A program made the translations under genes and the position numbers. 64,000 nucleotides of DNA from Neorhizobium tomejilense (GTDB lineage Bacteria > Pseudomonadota > Alphaproteobacteria > Rhizobiales > Rhizobiaceae): contig PVBG01000004.1 in NCBI GenBank assembly GCA_002968845.1, positions 248,001-312,000 of the forward strand, in the 5' to 3' direction. Of this stretch, positions 17,143 to 25,285 are shown piece by piece. The notes under the pieces were generated by a model that was not told where the DNA came from, made no database searches, and saw only the letters and a list, made by a program, of their open reading frames with translations. Numbering within the stretch: position 1 is the stretch's first letter; every line of letters begins with the position of its first letter.

Positions 17143-18515
17143 CCTCTCTGCAATCCACCCTCGACACCCTGAAGCTCCATTTCGGCGACCGGCTTTCGAC
17201 CACCGAAGCGGTGCGCGAGCATCACGGCCACGACATGTCCCGGCAGCCGACAAGGCTGCCGGATGCGGTGGTCTATGCCGAAAACGAGGACGAGGTGGCG
17301 CGCGTCGTCTCGGCCTGTTTCGAGGCGGGCATACCGGTGACGCCGTTCGCGGCAGGCTCGTCGATGGAGGGGCATACGATCCCGCTGAAGGCTGGCATCT
17401 CGCTCGACCTCACCCGCATGAACAGGATCGTCGCGGTCAACCACGAGGACTTCGACGTGCAGGTGGAGGCCGGCGTCACCCGCAAGCAGCTCAACGCCCA
17501 TATCCGCGATACCGGCCTGTTCTTCCCCATCGACCCCGGCGCAGATGCCTCGCTCGGCGGCATGGCCTCGACACGCGCCTCCGGCACCACGGCGGTGCGT
17601 TATGGCACGATGCGCGAAAACGTGCTGGCGCTGCGCGTCGTCACCCCGCAAGGAAAAATCATCACCACCGGCCGGCGGACGAAGAAGTCTTCCACCGGCT
17701 ACGACCTGACCAAGCTCTATGTCGGTGCCGAAGGAACGCTCGGCGTCATCACCGAGGTGACCGTCAGGCTGCATCCGATCCCGGAAACCATCGCCTCTGC
17801 GGTCTGCGCCTTCGAGACGATGCGTGGCGCGGTGGAAGCCGTCGTCGCGACCATCCAGAGCGGCATCCCGGTCGCCCGGATCGAATTCCTCGACGAAGTG
17901 GCGGTCGAAGCCGCCAACCGGCATGCGGGCCTGACCCTGAAACTGGCGCCGACCCTCTTCCTGGAATTCCATGGCAGCCCGCGCTGGGTGGAGGAACAGT
18001 CGAACACGGTGCGCGAAATCGCCGACGAGTTCGGCGGCTCGGACTTCGAATGGTCGACCCGCACCGAGGACCGCGAACGGCTGTGGAAGGCGCGCCACGA
18101 GACGATCTATTCCAACCAGACGCTGCGTCCCGGCTGCAAGGCGTTTACGACAGATGTCTGCGTGCCGATCTCGCGGCTTGCCGAAGCGGTGCTTGCCGCC
18201 CGCGAGGATATCGATAATTCCTTCGTCATGGGCAAGATCATCGGCCATGTCGGCGACGGCAATTTCCATGTCGGCTACCTGATCAAGCCGGAAATCCCCG
18301 AAGAACTGGCCGAAGCGGAACGCCTCGCCGAACGGCTCTACCAGCGCGCCATGGACATGGGCGGCACGTTCAGCGGCGAGCACGGGATCGGCATTTCCAA
18401 GCTGAAATATCTCCGCCGCGAACACGGCGACGCCGTCGACATGATGAACGCCATCAAGGCGGCGATCGATCCGAAGGGCATCATGAACCCCGGCAAGCTT
18501 GGCCAGGTGGAATAA
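17139..18515 (+). CDS. FAD-linked oxidase, GlcD/D-lactate dehydrogenase type
   Basis: 458 aa. The N-terminal FAD-binding (PCMH) domain spans about 35-215 with PFAAGSSMEGHT and DPGADASLGGMASTRASGT; the C-terminal FAD-oxidase domain carries HVGDGNFHVGY and GEHGIGISK, whose His residues form the metal/substrate site of D-lactate and glycolate dehydrogenases. It oxidises a D-2-hydroxyacid, passing electrons to quinone or cytochrome c. It overlaps the upstream ThDP gene by 4 nt. Together with the L-specific FMN enzyme it would let the operon take both enantiomers of one 2-hydroxyacid (inference). Confidence 0.9.
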   Translation: MTSLQSTLDTLKLHFGDRLSTTEAVREHHGHDMSRQPTRLPDAVVYAENEDEVARVVSACFEAGIPVTPFAAGSSMEGHTIPLKAGISLDLTRMNRIVAVNHEDFDVQVEAGVTRKQLNAHIRDTGLFFPIDPGADASLGGMASTRASGTTAVRYGTMRENVLALRVVTPQGKIITTGRRTKKSSTGYDLTKLYVGAEGTLGVITEVTVRLHPIPETIASAVCAFETMRGAVEAVVATIQSGIPVARIEFLDEVAVEAANRHAGLTLKLAPTLFLEFHGSPRWVEEQSNTVREIADEFGGSDFEWSTRTEDRERLWKARHETIYSNQTLRPGCKAFTTDVCVPISRLAEAVLAAREDIDNSFVMGKIIGHVGDGNFHVGYLIKPEIPEELAEAERLAERLYQRAMDMGGTFSGEHGIGISKLKYLRREHGDAVDMMNAIKAAIDPKGIMNPGKLGQVE

Positions 18516-18538
18516 ACGAAACCGCCGACGTCGGATGA

Positions 18539-19042
18539 TCACCGGCTGAGGTCGATGCGACTGGTCACCACCGGTTTGCCGCTCGAAAGATCCTTGTCGA
18601 TCGTTTGAAGCCTGAGGCGGTCGTCGCCGATCTTCTCGATCGTCATGTTGGCAACCCGATCCCCGTTGATCACCCTCGCCCAGCGGACGCCGAGATTGAT
18701 CGCATTGCCGCGGCGGTTGCCGGAAAGCACCGAAGGCTGGCCGGACGGTCCGAGATAGGTGCCGCTATAACCGTCTTCCGAAGCCTGCAGGTCGGCCGAT
18801 ATGCTGCGCCGGATGACCAGCAGGCCGCGGCAGGTTCCCTGCATCGAAAGGGTAGTCGCCCCGGCCGTCGAGGTGAAGCTGCAGGTGACATTGATGGGAC
18901 TTGCCCCGATGCGGGTCAGAACCGTGCCCTTACCGCTCCAGTTGCCGGCAAGCGTTTTCAGGAAATCCCCCTCGGCCGCCGGAGCCGAGCTTGGCGAAAA
19001 AGCGGAGGCGATAAACGCGGCAGAGGCGAGAAATGAGCGCAT
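18539..19042 (-). CDS. Secreted protein of unknown function
   Basis: 167 aa. The start MRSFLASAAFIASAFS is a clear signal peptide, with cleavage likely after SSAPAAE. The mature part starts with FLKTLAGNWSGKGTV, a lipocalin-like opening, and is otherwise beta-rich with two cysteines (NVTCSF, GTCRG) that could form a disulfide in the periplasm. I do not recognise a named family beyond conserved rhizobial hypothetical proteins. It is convergent with the catabolic operon and alone on its strand. The longer frame upstream lacks a start signal. Confidence 0.6.
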   Translation of the reverse strand: MRSFLASAAFIASAFSPSSAPAAEGDFLKTLAGNWSGKGTVLTRIGASPINVTCSFTSTAGATTLSMQGTCRGLLVIRRSISADLQASEDGYSGTYLGPSGQPSVLSGNRRGNAINLGVRWARVINGDRVANMTIEKIGDDRLRLQTIDKDLSSGKPVVTSRIDLSR

Positions 19043-19175
19043 GGCGACGATCCATCTGAATGCTCGCTTCGAACGCCGGCTGAGCCATTCTGTTCCATCT
19101 GGCATCCCGAGCCGCCATCGAGTGGCCCAGCGACGCGCGTAAACCCACTTCGACCTTGCTGCCGCGCAAGAACAT

Positions 19176-19191
19176 GCTACATATGTAGCAC
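19176..19191. promoter_or_regulatory. Palindromic operator of the mazEF-like pair
   Basis: TGCTACATATGTAGCA is a perfect 16 bp palindrome 15 nt before the antitoxin start. Type II antitoxins repress their own operon by binding such sites (known); that this is the site is inferred from position. Confidence 0.6.
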
Positions 19192-19206
19192 TTTCAGGAG
19201 CAAACC

Positions 19207-19470
19207 ATGCCGGTCACCACCAAAATCCGACGCCAAGGCGGTGCTGCGGTGATTACCATCCCGCCGGCCCTGTTGAAGCTGATGCATACCGAAGTCGGCG
19301 ATCAACTGACGCTCGACGTCGCCAATGGTGAGTTGATCGCCCGTCCTGTCGAGAGCGGCCGCAAGCGCTACACCCTCAGCGAATTGCTGAAGGGGAGCGA
19401 GGCCATGGCGACGTTGAATGCCGCGGTCGCCGATGCTCAGGAAGGCGATCCGATAGGGCACGAGATCTGA
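19207..19470 (+). CDS. Type II antitoxin, AbrB/MazE family
   Basis: 87 aa. The N-terminal swapped-hairpin DNA-binding domain reads KIRRQGGAAVITIPPALLK then VGDQLTLDVANGELIARP, as in MazE/ChpBI; the C-terminal half (YTLSELLKGSEAM...) would wrap and inhibit the toxin. AGGAG lies upstream of the ATG and a perfect palindrome sits in the promoter. Its stop overlaps the toxin ATG by one base. Confidence 0.88.
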   Translation: MPVTTKIRRQGGAAVITIPPALLKLMHTEVGDQLTLDVANGELIARPVESGRKRYTLSELLKGSEAMATLNAAVADAQEGDPIGHEI

Positions 19471-19841
19471 TGATCCGCAGCAACGTGCCGAGGCGCGGCG
19501 ATGTCTACTGGATCGACCCAAACCCCGTCGCCGGCCGGGAAATGAAGAACCGGCATCGTTTCGTTGTCATCACGCCGATCGAGATCAACAGGCTGGGCGT
19601 CAGCATGACGGTGCCCATCACCACCGGTGGGGCTTTTATCCGCGATGTCGGTCTTGCTGTGGCGATTTCCGGCCATGACACGACCGGCATCGCCGTTTGC
19701 AACCAGGTCCGCAGCTTCGACATTCCCGCCCGCATCCAGCAGAAAACCGCGCAATATATCGAGACGCTGGACGAGGCGACCATGAACGAAATCGTCTCGC
19801 GTGTCGTCAGCGCCATCGACCCTGCCCCGGAACCCGCCTGA
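19470..19841 (+). CDS. Type II toxin, PemK/MazF family endoribonuclease
   Basis: 123 aa. MazF/PemK fold: RRGDVYWIDPNPVAGREM at the start, NRHRFVVITP, SMTVPITTGG and, later, AVCNQVRSFDIPAR, which holds the conserved arginine region. Length and order match ChpB/PemK toxins, which cut mRNA at short sequence motifs. It is translationally coupled to the antitoxin (TGATG). All core motifs are present and the frame is intact, so the module is probably active. Confidence 0.88.
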   Translation: MIRSNVPRRGDVYWIDPNPVAGREMKNRHRFVVITPIEINRLGVSMTVPITTGGAFIRDVGLAVAISGHDTTGIAVCNQVRSFDIPARIQQKTAQYIETLDEATMNEIVSRVVSAIDPAPEPA

Positions 19842-19905
19842 TCTCTTCCCTTCATCCTCCCCTGCCCTAACTGCATTTCCGGGCGAGGAAGAAGGAGGAG
19901 CGAGT

Positions 19906-20280
19906 ATGATCATCCGGTCTGGAAGCTGCCTTTGCGGAAGCGTGCGGTATTCGGTGAAGGATGCGCCGGTCAGGATCGGGCTTTGCCATTGCGCCGATTG
20001 CCGCAAGGAAAGTGGCTCGAGCTTCGTCACGTTCGGCATCTGGCCGCGGCATGGCTTTGAAAGCAAAGGCGAGGTCAAGTATTTCCATGGCCGCGGCTTC
20101 TGCCCCGAATGCGGCTCGCGCGTCTTCAACGAGAGCGACGGCGACGAGATCGAGATCCGCGTCGGATCGCTCGACATGGCGCCGACCGATCTCGAGCCGG
20201 TCTACGAAATATGGGTGAAGCGAAGGGAGAACTGGCTGAGCCCGCTTCCCGTCCCTCAGTTCGAAGAAGATCGCAATTGA
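19906..20280 (+). CDS. GFA-family (glutathione-dependent formaldehyde-activating-like) zinc protein
   Basis: 124 aa with the family's zinc ligands: GSCLCGSVRYSV near residue 6, CHCADCRKESGS near 27 and FCPECGSRVF near 66. It belongs to the small GFA/CENP-V fold; most members have no proven reaction beyond possible glutathione-adduct binding. The ATG at 19906 follows GGAGGAG. It is 64 nt after the toxin gene and probably independent. Confidence 0.87.
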   Translation: MIIRSGSCLCGSVRYSVKDAPVRIGLCHCADCRKESGSSFVTFGIWPRHGFESKGEVKYFHGRGFCPECGSRVFNESDGDEIEIRVGSLDMAPTDLEPVYEIWVKRRENWLSPLPVPQFEEDRN

Positions 20281-20337
20281 CGCATTGTCGTCGGGCGCGG
20301 ACTCTGTAGAGCCGCCCAGCGGACGGGAGACAGACAA

Positions 20338-20757
20338 ATGTCGGAACTGATCGACAAGGCGATTGTCATCGCGACGCAGGCCCATCAAGGACAGTCGTCG
20401 AAAACCGGCGGCCCGTTCATCGACCATGTCAGGCGCGTCGCCGAAAACGTGGCCGGCGAGGACGAAAAACAGATCGCCTGGCTGCATGATGTGGTCGAGA
20501 AAGGCCCTGGCTGGACGTTCGAGCGGCTGCGCGAAGAAGGCTTTTCAAAAGCGGTCGTCGATGCCGTGGACGCGATGAGCAAACGCGACGGCGAGGAATA
20601 TTTCGCCTTCGTCCGCCGCTCGATCGAAAACCCGCTTGCCCGGCCCGTGAAGCGCGCCGACCTCACCGATAATCTTGCCCAGATGCGCCAGATGGGCGGC
20701 GACGGTTCGAAATTCGCGGAAGGCCTGCGCATCCTCGACGAGCGATATCCATCCTGA
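20338..20757 (+). CDS. HD-domain phosphohydrolase, small RelA/SpoT-hydrolase (MESH1)-like
   Basis: 139 aa. Metal-binding pattern of the HD superfamily: H in ATQAHQGQ, H in FIDHVRRVAE, HD in IAWLHDVVEKG and D in VKRADLTDNLAQM. The last motif matches ppGpp hydrolase domains, and the protein has no synthetase part, so it may be a small alarmone or nucleotide hydrolase. In the region between the HD motif and the Asp, GPGWTFERLREEGFSKAVVDAVDAMSK matches the family helix. It stands alone with its own AGGAG-poor start (GGGAGACAG). Confidence 0.8.
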   Translation: MSELIDKAIVIATQAHQGQSSKTGGPFIDHVRRVAENVAGEDEKQIAWLHDVVEKGPGWTFERLREEGFSKAVVDAVDAMSKRDGEEYFAFVRRSIENPLARPVKRADLTDNLAQMRQMGGDGSKFAEGLRILDERYPS

Positions 20758-20833
20758 TCCCGGGAACCTTGCGCCATCCCTTGCCGTTCGTTTTTGCGCG
20801 GCAGAAGCCGCGATCCGACGACAGGATGGGCTC

Positions 20834-21616
20834 ATGGAACTCAAGAATCAGGTGGCTCTGGTAACCGGGGCAGGTTCGGGCATCGGCAAGGCGGCGGCGA
20901 TGAAACTTGCTGCGGAAGGCGCAAAGGTCGCCCTGCTCGGCCATACGAGAACCGAGATCGAAAAGACTGCCCGAGAGATCGAGAAGGCCGGCGGAGAAGC
21001 GCTGGTGCTCGAAGCCGACGTTTCCGACGAGAGCCGGATGCGCGCAGCGATCGATCAGCTTGCCGGAAAATTCGGGCGGCTCGACATCGTCGTCGCCAAT
21101 GCCGGCATCAACGGCGTCTGGGCGCCGATCGACGACCTGAAGCCGGAAGAGTTCGACAGGACGATCGCCGTCAACCTGCGCGGCACCTATCTGACGCTGC
21201 ATCTCACCGTGCCGCATCTGAAGGCACAGGGTGCCGGCTCGATCATCGTCGTCTCCTCGATCAACGGCAACCGCACCTTCACGACACCCGGCGCCACCGC
21301 CTATACCGCCACGAAAGCCGCGCAAGTGGCGATGGTGCAGCAGTTGGCGCTGGAACTCGGCAAGCACCACATCCGCGTCAACGCCGTCTGCCCCGGCGAG
21401 ATCGAAACCAATATCGGCGACAACACCAAGCTCCGCCACGCGCAGGAAACCGCAATCCCGGTGGAATGGCCGGAGGGCCAGGTCCCGATCAGCGACGGCC
21501 GGCCGGGAAAAAGCGAGGACGTCGCCGAAGTCATCGCCTTCCTCGCCTCCAACCGCTCCCGGCATGTGACGGGCACCCCGATCTATGTGGACGGCGGCCA
21601 AGGGCTGCTAAGGTAG
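20834..21616 (+). CDS. SDR-family oxidoreductase
   Basis: 260 aa classical SDR. TGAGSGIG near residue 12, NAG in VVANAGINGV, VSSINGN (Ser), YTATK (Tyr/Lys) and VCPGEIETNI, ending IYVDGGQG. After strand 2 the sequence is LLGHTR, with no acidic residue, which favours NADP(H). An insert around VEWPEGQVPISDGRPGK before the last helices is longer than usual. The ATG at 20834 is chosen by alignment to family starts; the ribosome site is weak (ACAGGATGG). No operon partner. Confidence 0.85.
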   Translation: MELKNQVALVTGAGSGIGKAAAMKLAAEGAKVALLGHTRTEIEKTAREIEKAGGEALVLEADVSDESRMRAAIDQLAGKFGRLDIVVANAGINGVWAPIDDLKPEEFDRTIAVNLRGTYLTLHLTVPHLKAQGAGSIIVVSSINGNRTFTTPGATAYTATKAAQVAMVQQLALELGKHHIRVNAVCPGEIETNIGDNTKLRHAQETAIPVEWPEGQVPISDGRPGKSEDVAEVIAFLASNRSRHVTGTPIYVDGGQGLLR

Positions 21617-21767
21617 GATTGTTTTCCGCGCCGAAGTTCCCGGATTGCCCTTCCAGGCTGACCGGCGGTTGACCTTATCCTCGAGCGATCGCGCCCTCAG
21701 CGCGAAGATATGGGTTGAAATCCGGAGGGAATCCGGCAATTTCCCTGTCTTCAATGGAGGCAACCCC

Positions 21768-22325
21768 ATGTCCAGCACATCCGCGGAAAAAGCGCCGGTC
21801 ATCATCATCGACCTGCAGACCAATATGTTCGACGGCCTTGTCGAGCCGCCCCTGCACGAGGCGGATCTGCTGACCGAGCGCGCCCGAAAGGTGATCGACT
21901 GGGCGCGGCGCGAAGGCCGGGCGATCGCCTTCGTGCGCCATGACGGGCCGGAGGGCGATCCGCTGGCGCCGGGAGAGCCCGGCTGGCCCGTCTGGCCGGC
22001 GCTCGGCCAGCGGGACGACGAGCCGACCTTCTCGAAGACCGTCCGGGACTCGTTCAGCAATCCGGAACTCGGCGCCTGGATCGAGAACCAGGGCGCGCCG
22101 GAAGTGGTGATCCTCGGCGCCCAGACGGATTTCTGCGTCGCCGGCACGGTGCAGGGGGCGATCGCGGCCGGGCTGAAGGTGACGGTGGTTTCCGACGCCC
22201 ACAGCACGCTCGATCAGCCGCAGGAGAGCGCCGCCGCCATCATCCGCCGCTACAATGCCCAGTTCGCCGAGGCCGACGTCAATCTGGTGACGACCGAGGC
22301 GCTGACCGGCTCGCCAGCCGCCTGA
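21768..22325 (+). CDS. Isochorismatase-family cysteine hydrolase
   Basis: 185 aa. The catalytic triad is visible: Asp in IIIDLQTNMF, Lys in FSKTVRDSF and Cys in GAQTDFCVAGT. This family includes nicotinamidase, N-carbamoylsarcosine amidase and isochorismatase. The cis-peptide segment before the nucleophile fits. AATGGAGG precedes the ATG at 21768. Substrate not determinable; small amide hydrolysis is most likely. It is convergent with the ABC-F gene (6 nt between stops). Confidence 0.85.
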   Translation: MSSTSAEKAPVIIIDLQTNMFDGLVEPPLHEADLLTERARKVIDWARREGRAIAFVRHDGPEGDPLAPGEPGWPVWPALGQRDDEPTFSKTVRDSFSNPELGAWIENQGAPEVVILGAQTDFCVAGTVQGAIAAGLKVTVVSDAHSTLDQPQESAAAIIRRYNAQFAEADVNLVTTEALTGSPAA

Positions 22326-22331
22326 CCGGTT

Positions 22332-23909
22332 CTAGCCCAACTCCAGCCGGCGGGTGATGCCAATCGCCTCCAGAAACACCTCGTCATGGCTGACAACCAG
22401 CAGCGCGCCGTCAAAGGCGCGCAATCCGGCCTCGACCGCGGCGATGGAATCGATATCCAGATGGTTGGTCGGCTCGTCGAGGATCAGCAGCGACGGCGGC
22501 TCCGGTCCGCCAAGCACGCAGGCGAGCCCCGCCCGCAGCATCTGTCCGCCCGACAGCGTGCCGACCACCTGCAGCGCGGCATCGGCGCGGAACATGAAAC
22601 GGGCGAGCGCCGCGCGGCCGGCATTTTCGTCCGCCTGCGGATTGAGCCGCCGGAAATTGTCGCGGATCGACAGCGCCGGATCGAGCAGGCTCACCCGCTG
22701 GTCGAGCATGGCGGATCTGACCGGCACCCGCACCGTGCCCGAGAACGGCAACAGGCTGCCCGAAATCAGCGACAGCAGCGTCGTCTTTCCCGAACCGTTC
22801 GGACCGGTGACGGCGATGCGTTCCGGCCCAGTGATCTCGAAGGAGAGGTCACGCAGGACCGGCGTTTCAACCTCGAAACCGGCGGTGACATTGTCGATCC
22901 GGAGCACGACCCGGCTCGCCGGCAGGCCGGTCGGCGGCAGCGTCACGGAGAGCGGCTGCAGAATCTCGATCTTTTCACGCGCAGCCGAGATGTCATCAGC
23001 CGCCTGGGTTCGCAGCCGCTCGGCAAGCCGGGCATTGTCGCCGCTGGTGTTTTCCGCCCGCCGCTTCATGCCGCCGGCGACGATGCGCGGCATGTCGCCC
23101 TTGGCGGCCTTCTTCTTGCCGGTTCTGTCCTTGCGCGCCTTGCGCTCCGCGGTTTCCTGCGCCACACGGTTGACCTCCGCCATCCGCTTTTCGGCATCAG
23201 TGAGATCGTGCTCGGCGGCGGCCAGTTCCAGCACCTTGCGCTCCCGGTATCGGCTCCAGTTGCCGCCATAACGGGTGGCACCGAGCGAGGTCAATTCGAC
23301 GACCGCATCGACGGTTTCAAGTAGCTCGCGATCATGGCTGACGATGATCGCCCCGCCGCGCCAGCCGGCGAGCAGGTCGATCACCGCCCGGCGGCCGTCT
23401 CGGTCGAGATTGTTGGTGGGTTCGTCGAGGATCAGGAAATCCGGCTCGGCGAAGATCAGCGCCGCCAGCCCTGCGCGGGTGCGCTGGCCGCCCGACAGCG
23501 TTTCGAGCGGCGTGTTCGCATCCGCGTCGAGGCCTGCCCGCGCCAGCGCTTCCGCCATGCGCGCCTCCAGCATCCAGTCGGCATTGGCGAGGTCCTCGGC
23601 GGATGCCTCGCCCGCTTCCGCGCGAGCAAGGGTGGCCAGCGCATCGCGCGTGCCAAAGAGGTCGGCGATCGTTTCGCCGGGCGCGACCTGCACGCTCTGG
23701 CGCAGCACGCCGAGGCTGCCAGCGACGGAGACCGTGCCGGATGCGGGCGTCAGTTCGCCGGCGATCAGCTTCAAAAGTATCGTCTTGCCGACGCCGTTGC
23801 GCCCGACAAGGCCGGCGCGTTCAGGCCCGAAGCTGAGGTTCAGATGGGAAAAAAGCGGCCGGCCGTCAGGCGTGGACCATGAAAGGTTTGCAAGCGTAAT
23901 GGAAGGCAT
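22332..23909 (-). CDS. ABC-F family ATP-binding protein
   Basis: 525 aa with two ABC domains and no membrane segments. First: Walker A GRNGVGKT, signature LSGGQRTR, Walker B FLILDEPTNNLD. Second: GPNGSGKTT, LSGGQMLR, LLILDEPTNHLD. The linker between the domains is rich in charged residues (RKARKDRTGKKKAAKG), like the P-site tRNA interaction motif of ribosome-acting ABC-F proteins. It would bind ribosomes and relieve stalling or antibiotic block; it is not one I can name. ATG at 23909 is preferred by homology (MPSITLANLSWS); a TTG at 23930 is in frame. A short open frame overlaps its start. Confidence 0.87.
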   Translation of the reverse strand: MPSITLANLSWSTPDGRPLFSHLNLSFGPERAGLVGRNGVGKTILLKLIAGELTPASGTVSVAGSLGVLRQSVQVAPGETIADLFGTRDALATLARAEAGEASAEDLANADWMLEARMAEALARAGLDADANTPLETLSGGQRTRAGLAALIFAEPDFLILDEPTNNLDRDGRRAVIDLLAGWRGGAIIVSHDRELLETVDAVVELTSLGATRYGGNWSRYRERKVLELAAAEHDLTDAEKRMAEVNRVAQETAERKARKDRTGKKKAAKGDMPRIVAGGMKRRAENTSGDNARLAERLRTQAADDISAAREKIEILQPLSVTLPPTGLPASRVVLRIDNVTAGFEVETPVLRDLSFEITGPERIAVTGPNGSGKTTLLSLISGSLLPFSGTVRVPVRSAMLDQRVSLLDPALSIRDNFRRLNPQADENAGRAALARFMFRADAALQVVGTLSGGQMLRAGLACVLGGPEPPSLLILDEPTNHLDIDSIAAVEAGLRAFDGALLVVSHDEVFLEAIGITRRLELG

Positions 23910-23964
23910 GGACGGATTCCCGAATGGCAAGGCAAAGCGGCGTTGCGTTTCGGTTGAGGTCCAT
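23866..23964 (-). CDS. Possible leader peptide of the ABC-F gene
   Basis: A 32-codon frame begins MDLNRNATPLCLAIRES with AGGACGG upstream of its ATG and ends 44 nt inside the ABC-F coding sequence, in another frame. Leader peptides control many ribosome-protection ABC-F genes (known), so translation coupling or attenuation is conceivable. There is no other evidence of coding. Confidence 0.2.
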   Translation of the reverse strand: MDLNRNATPLCLAIRESVHAFHYACKPFMVHA

Positions 23965-24217
23965 GGTCCACCGTCCTGTTGGTGCTGCAGATGGCGGTTT
24001 TCTAAGCGGAAAATGCGGCGCGTTCAAGGACAGACAAGGACCCCCGCAGGATAGCGCGAGAATCCCTTGTCTGTTGACCGGAGGCAACAGGAGATGCCTC
24101 ACCAACTTTAAAGCACATCCCGCCGGGTATTGTCCTTGCTCGGCATTGACCATTTTGGGTATATCTTTGCGGTGGCAAAAACGGGCACGATCCGAGGGGT
24201 CATGAACGGAGAATGCA
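23965..24217. other. Intergenic stretch without recognised gene
   Basis: Between the ABC-F start and the unknown gene at 24218. It holds the ABC-F promoter region on the minus strand; a GGCGGTTTTCTAAGCGG stretch and AT-rich sequence at 24130-24185 are visible, but no convincing gene, terminator or repeat. Confidence 0.5.
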
Positions 24218-25081
24218 TCAGCCCGCTGACTCAGATACGGCCGTCACCACTGGAGAATAGATGTAGGGTTCCTGCATGGAGATGCTGCGAAGGTGGGCAT
24301 ACCAGTCATCGATCATCCCGGCGATAGTTCCCTTTAGGAGCGACAGATACTCACTGTCGCTGAGCGCCGCAACGTCCTCTTCGGTCATGTTCTCGGGAAC
24401 ATGGGTTCGATCAACCTGATCCTTAGATGGCGAATCTTTCCGGACCTCTACCGCGCTCTGAAAGCGATCAGCTTCCAGCATGAGCGAAAGCAGCAGCTTA
24501 TTTGCGGACATGTCTGGGCCATCGGCCTCGCCTTCATTGATCGGACTCTCCACTTCGGGCGCGGGAACGACTGGTGCACCATCGGGGCCAAAAGCTGTGA
24601 CGTCGAATGTCAACTCGGCGAAGAATTTAAGGATGCGGGCGGTCCTATCCTGGGCCAGGGCCATTCCTTCAAGACCTGCCTCCTCGGTGTCGAAGCCGAT
24701 GGAGGAATAGTCGAAGCCGTCGGCAAGTTCCGCCACGCCGCCTTCATAGATTCGTGCCAGGACAACATCGCCGATCTTGATTTCGAACTTTACTTTGCTG
24801 GGGTGATTGCTCGCCGTTGGATCGGCAATTTGCTCCGCTGACGGCGGCGGCAACCCGATGACATCGTCGAGATCGGGAGCGGTCGAGAACTTCCCGAAAG
24901 CATCATAGATAAACTCACTGACATCGCTGCTTCCTGCGCCGTCGAGCAAGGTTGCTGGCGAAGATGGGTTCTCCGAAGCCCTGGGTTTGGTGCCCACAGT
25001 AGCAGGCGTTTCCGCACCCTGCAGAAGCTTGAGCGCGTATGTGTTGGTTACGCCAAGCATCGAACTGCCAATCGTCGTCAT
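24218..25081 (-). CDS. Unrecognised acidic protein
   Basis: 287 aa beginning MTTIGSSMLGVTNTYALKLL. No signal peptide or membrane segment. It is acidic, with disordered parts (KPRASENPSSPATLLDGAG; VVPAPEVESPINEGEADG), a central beta-like part (SKVKFEIKIGDVVLARIYEGG) and a helical C-terminus (TEEDVAALSDSEYLSLL). The opening IGSSMLG--NTYALKLL resembles starts of rhizobial proteins that carry no known domain. GGGGGT precedes the ATG. Base composition is less GC-rich than its neighbours, which may indicate transfer. Function unknown. Confidence 0.55.
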   Translation of the reverse strand: MTTIGSSMLGVTNTYALKLLQGAETPATVGTKPRASENPSSPATLLDGAGSSDVSEFIYDAFGKFSTAPDLDDVIGLPPPSAEQIADPTASNHPSKVKFEIKIGDVVLARIYEGGVAELADGFDYSSIGFDTEEAGLEGMALAQDRTARILKFFAELTFDVTAFGPDGAPVVPAPEVESPINEGEADGPDMSANKLLLSLMLEADRFQSAVEVRKDSPSKDQVDRTHVPENMTEEDVAALSDSEYLSLLKGTIAGMIDDWYAHLRSISMQEPYIYSPVVTAVSESAG

Positions 25082-25285
25082 CTTACCCCCGTGTCCAGGT
25101 TTTCCGGACCAAGCGACGTTGTGATCAAAATGATCGCAACAGATCACCAGCGCCGGAGATGCAATTTCCGAGGTTAGCGGGAATGGCTTGCACGTAACTT
25201 GCGATAGCGGAATAAGGAAGCCGCATCGCCCCCCTCTTCAGGAATACACCGGCTTCCTATTGTCTTGATAGACGCTCAAGTGCGC

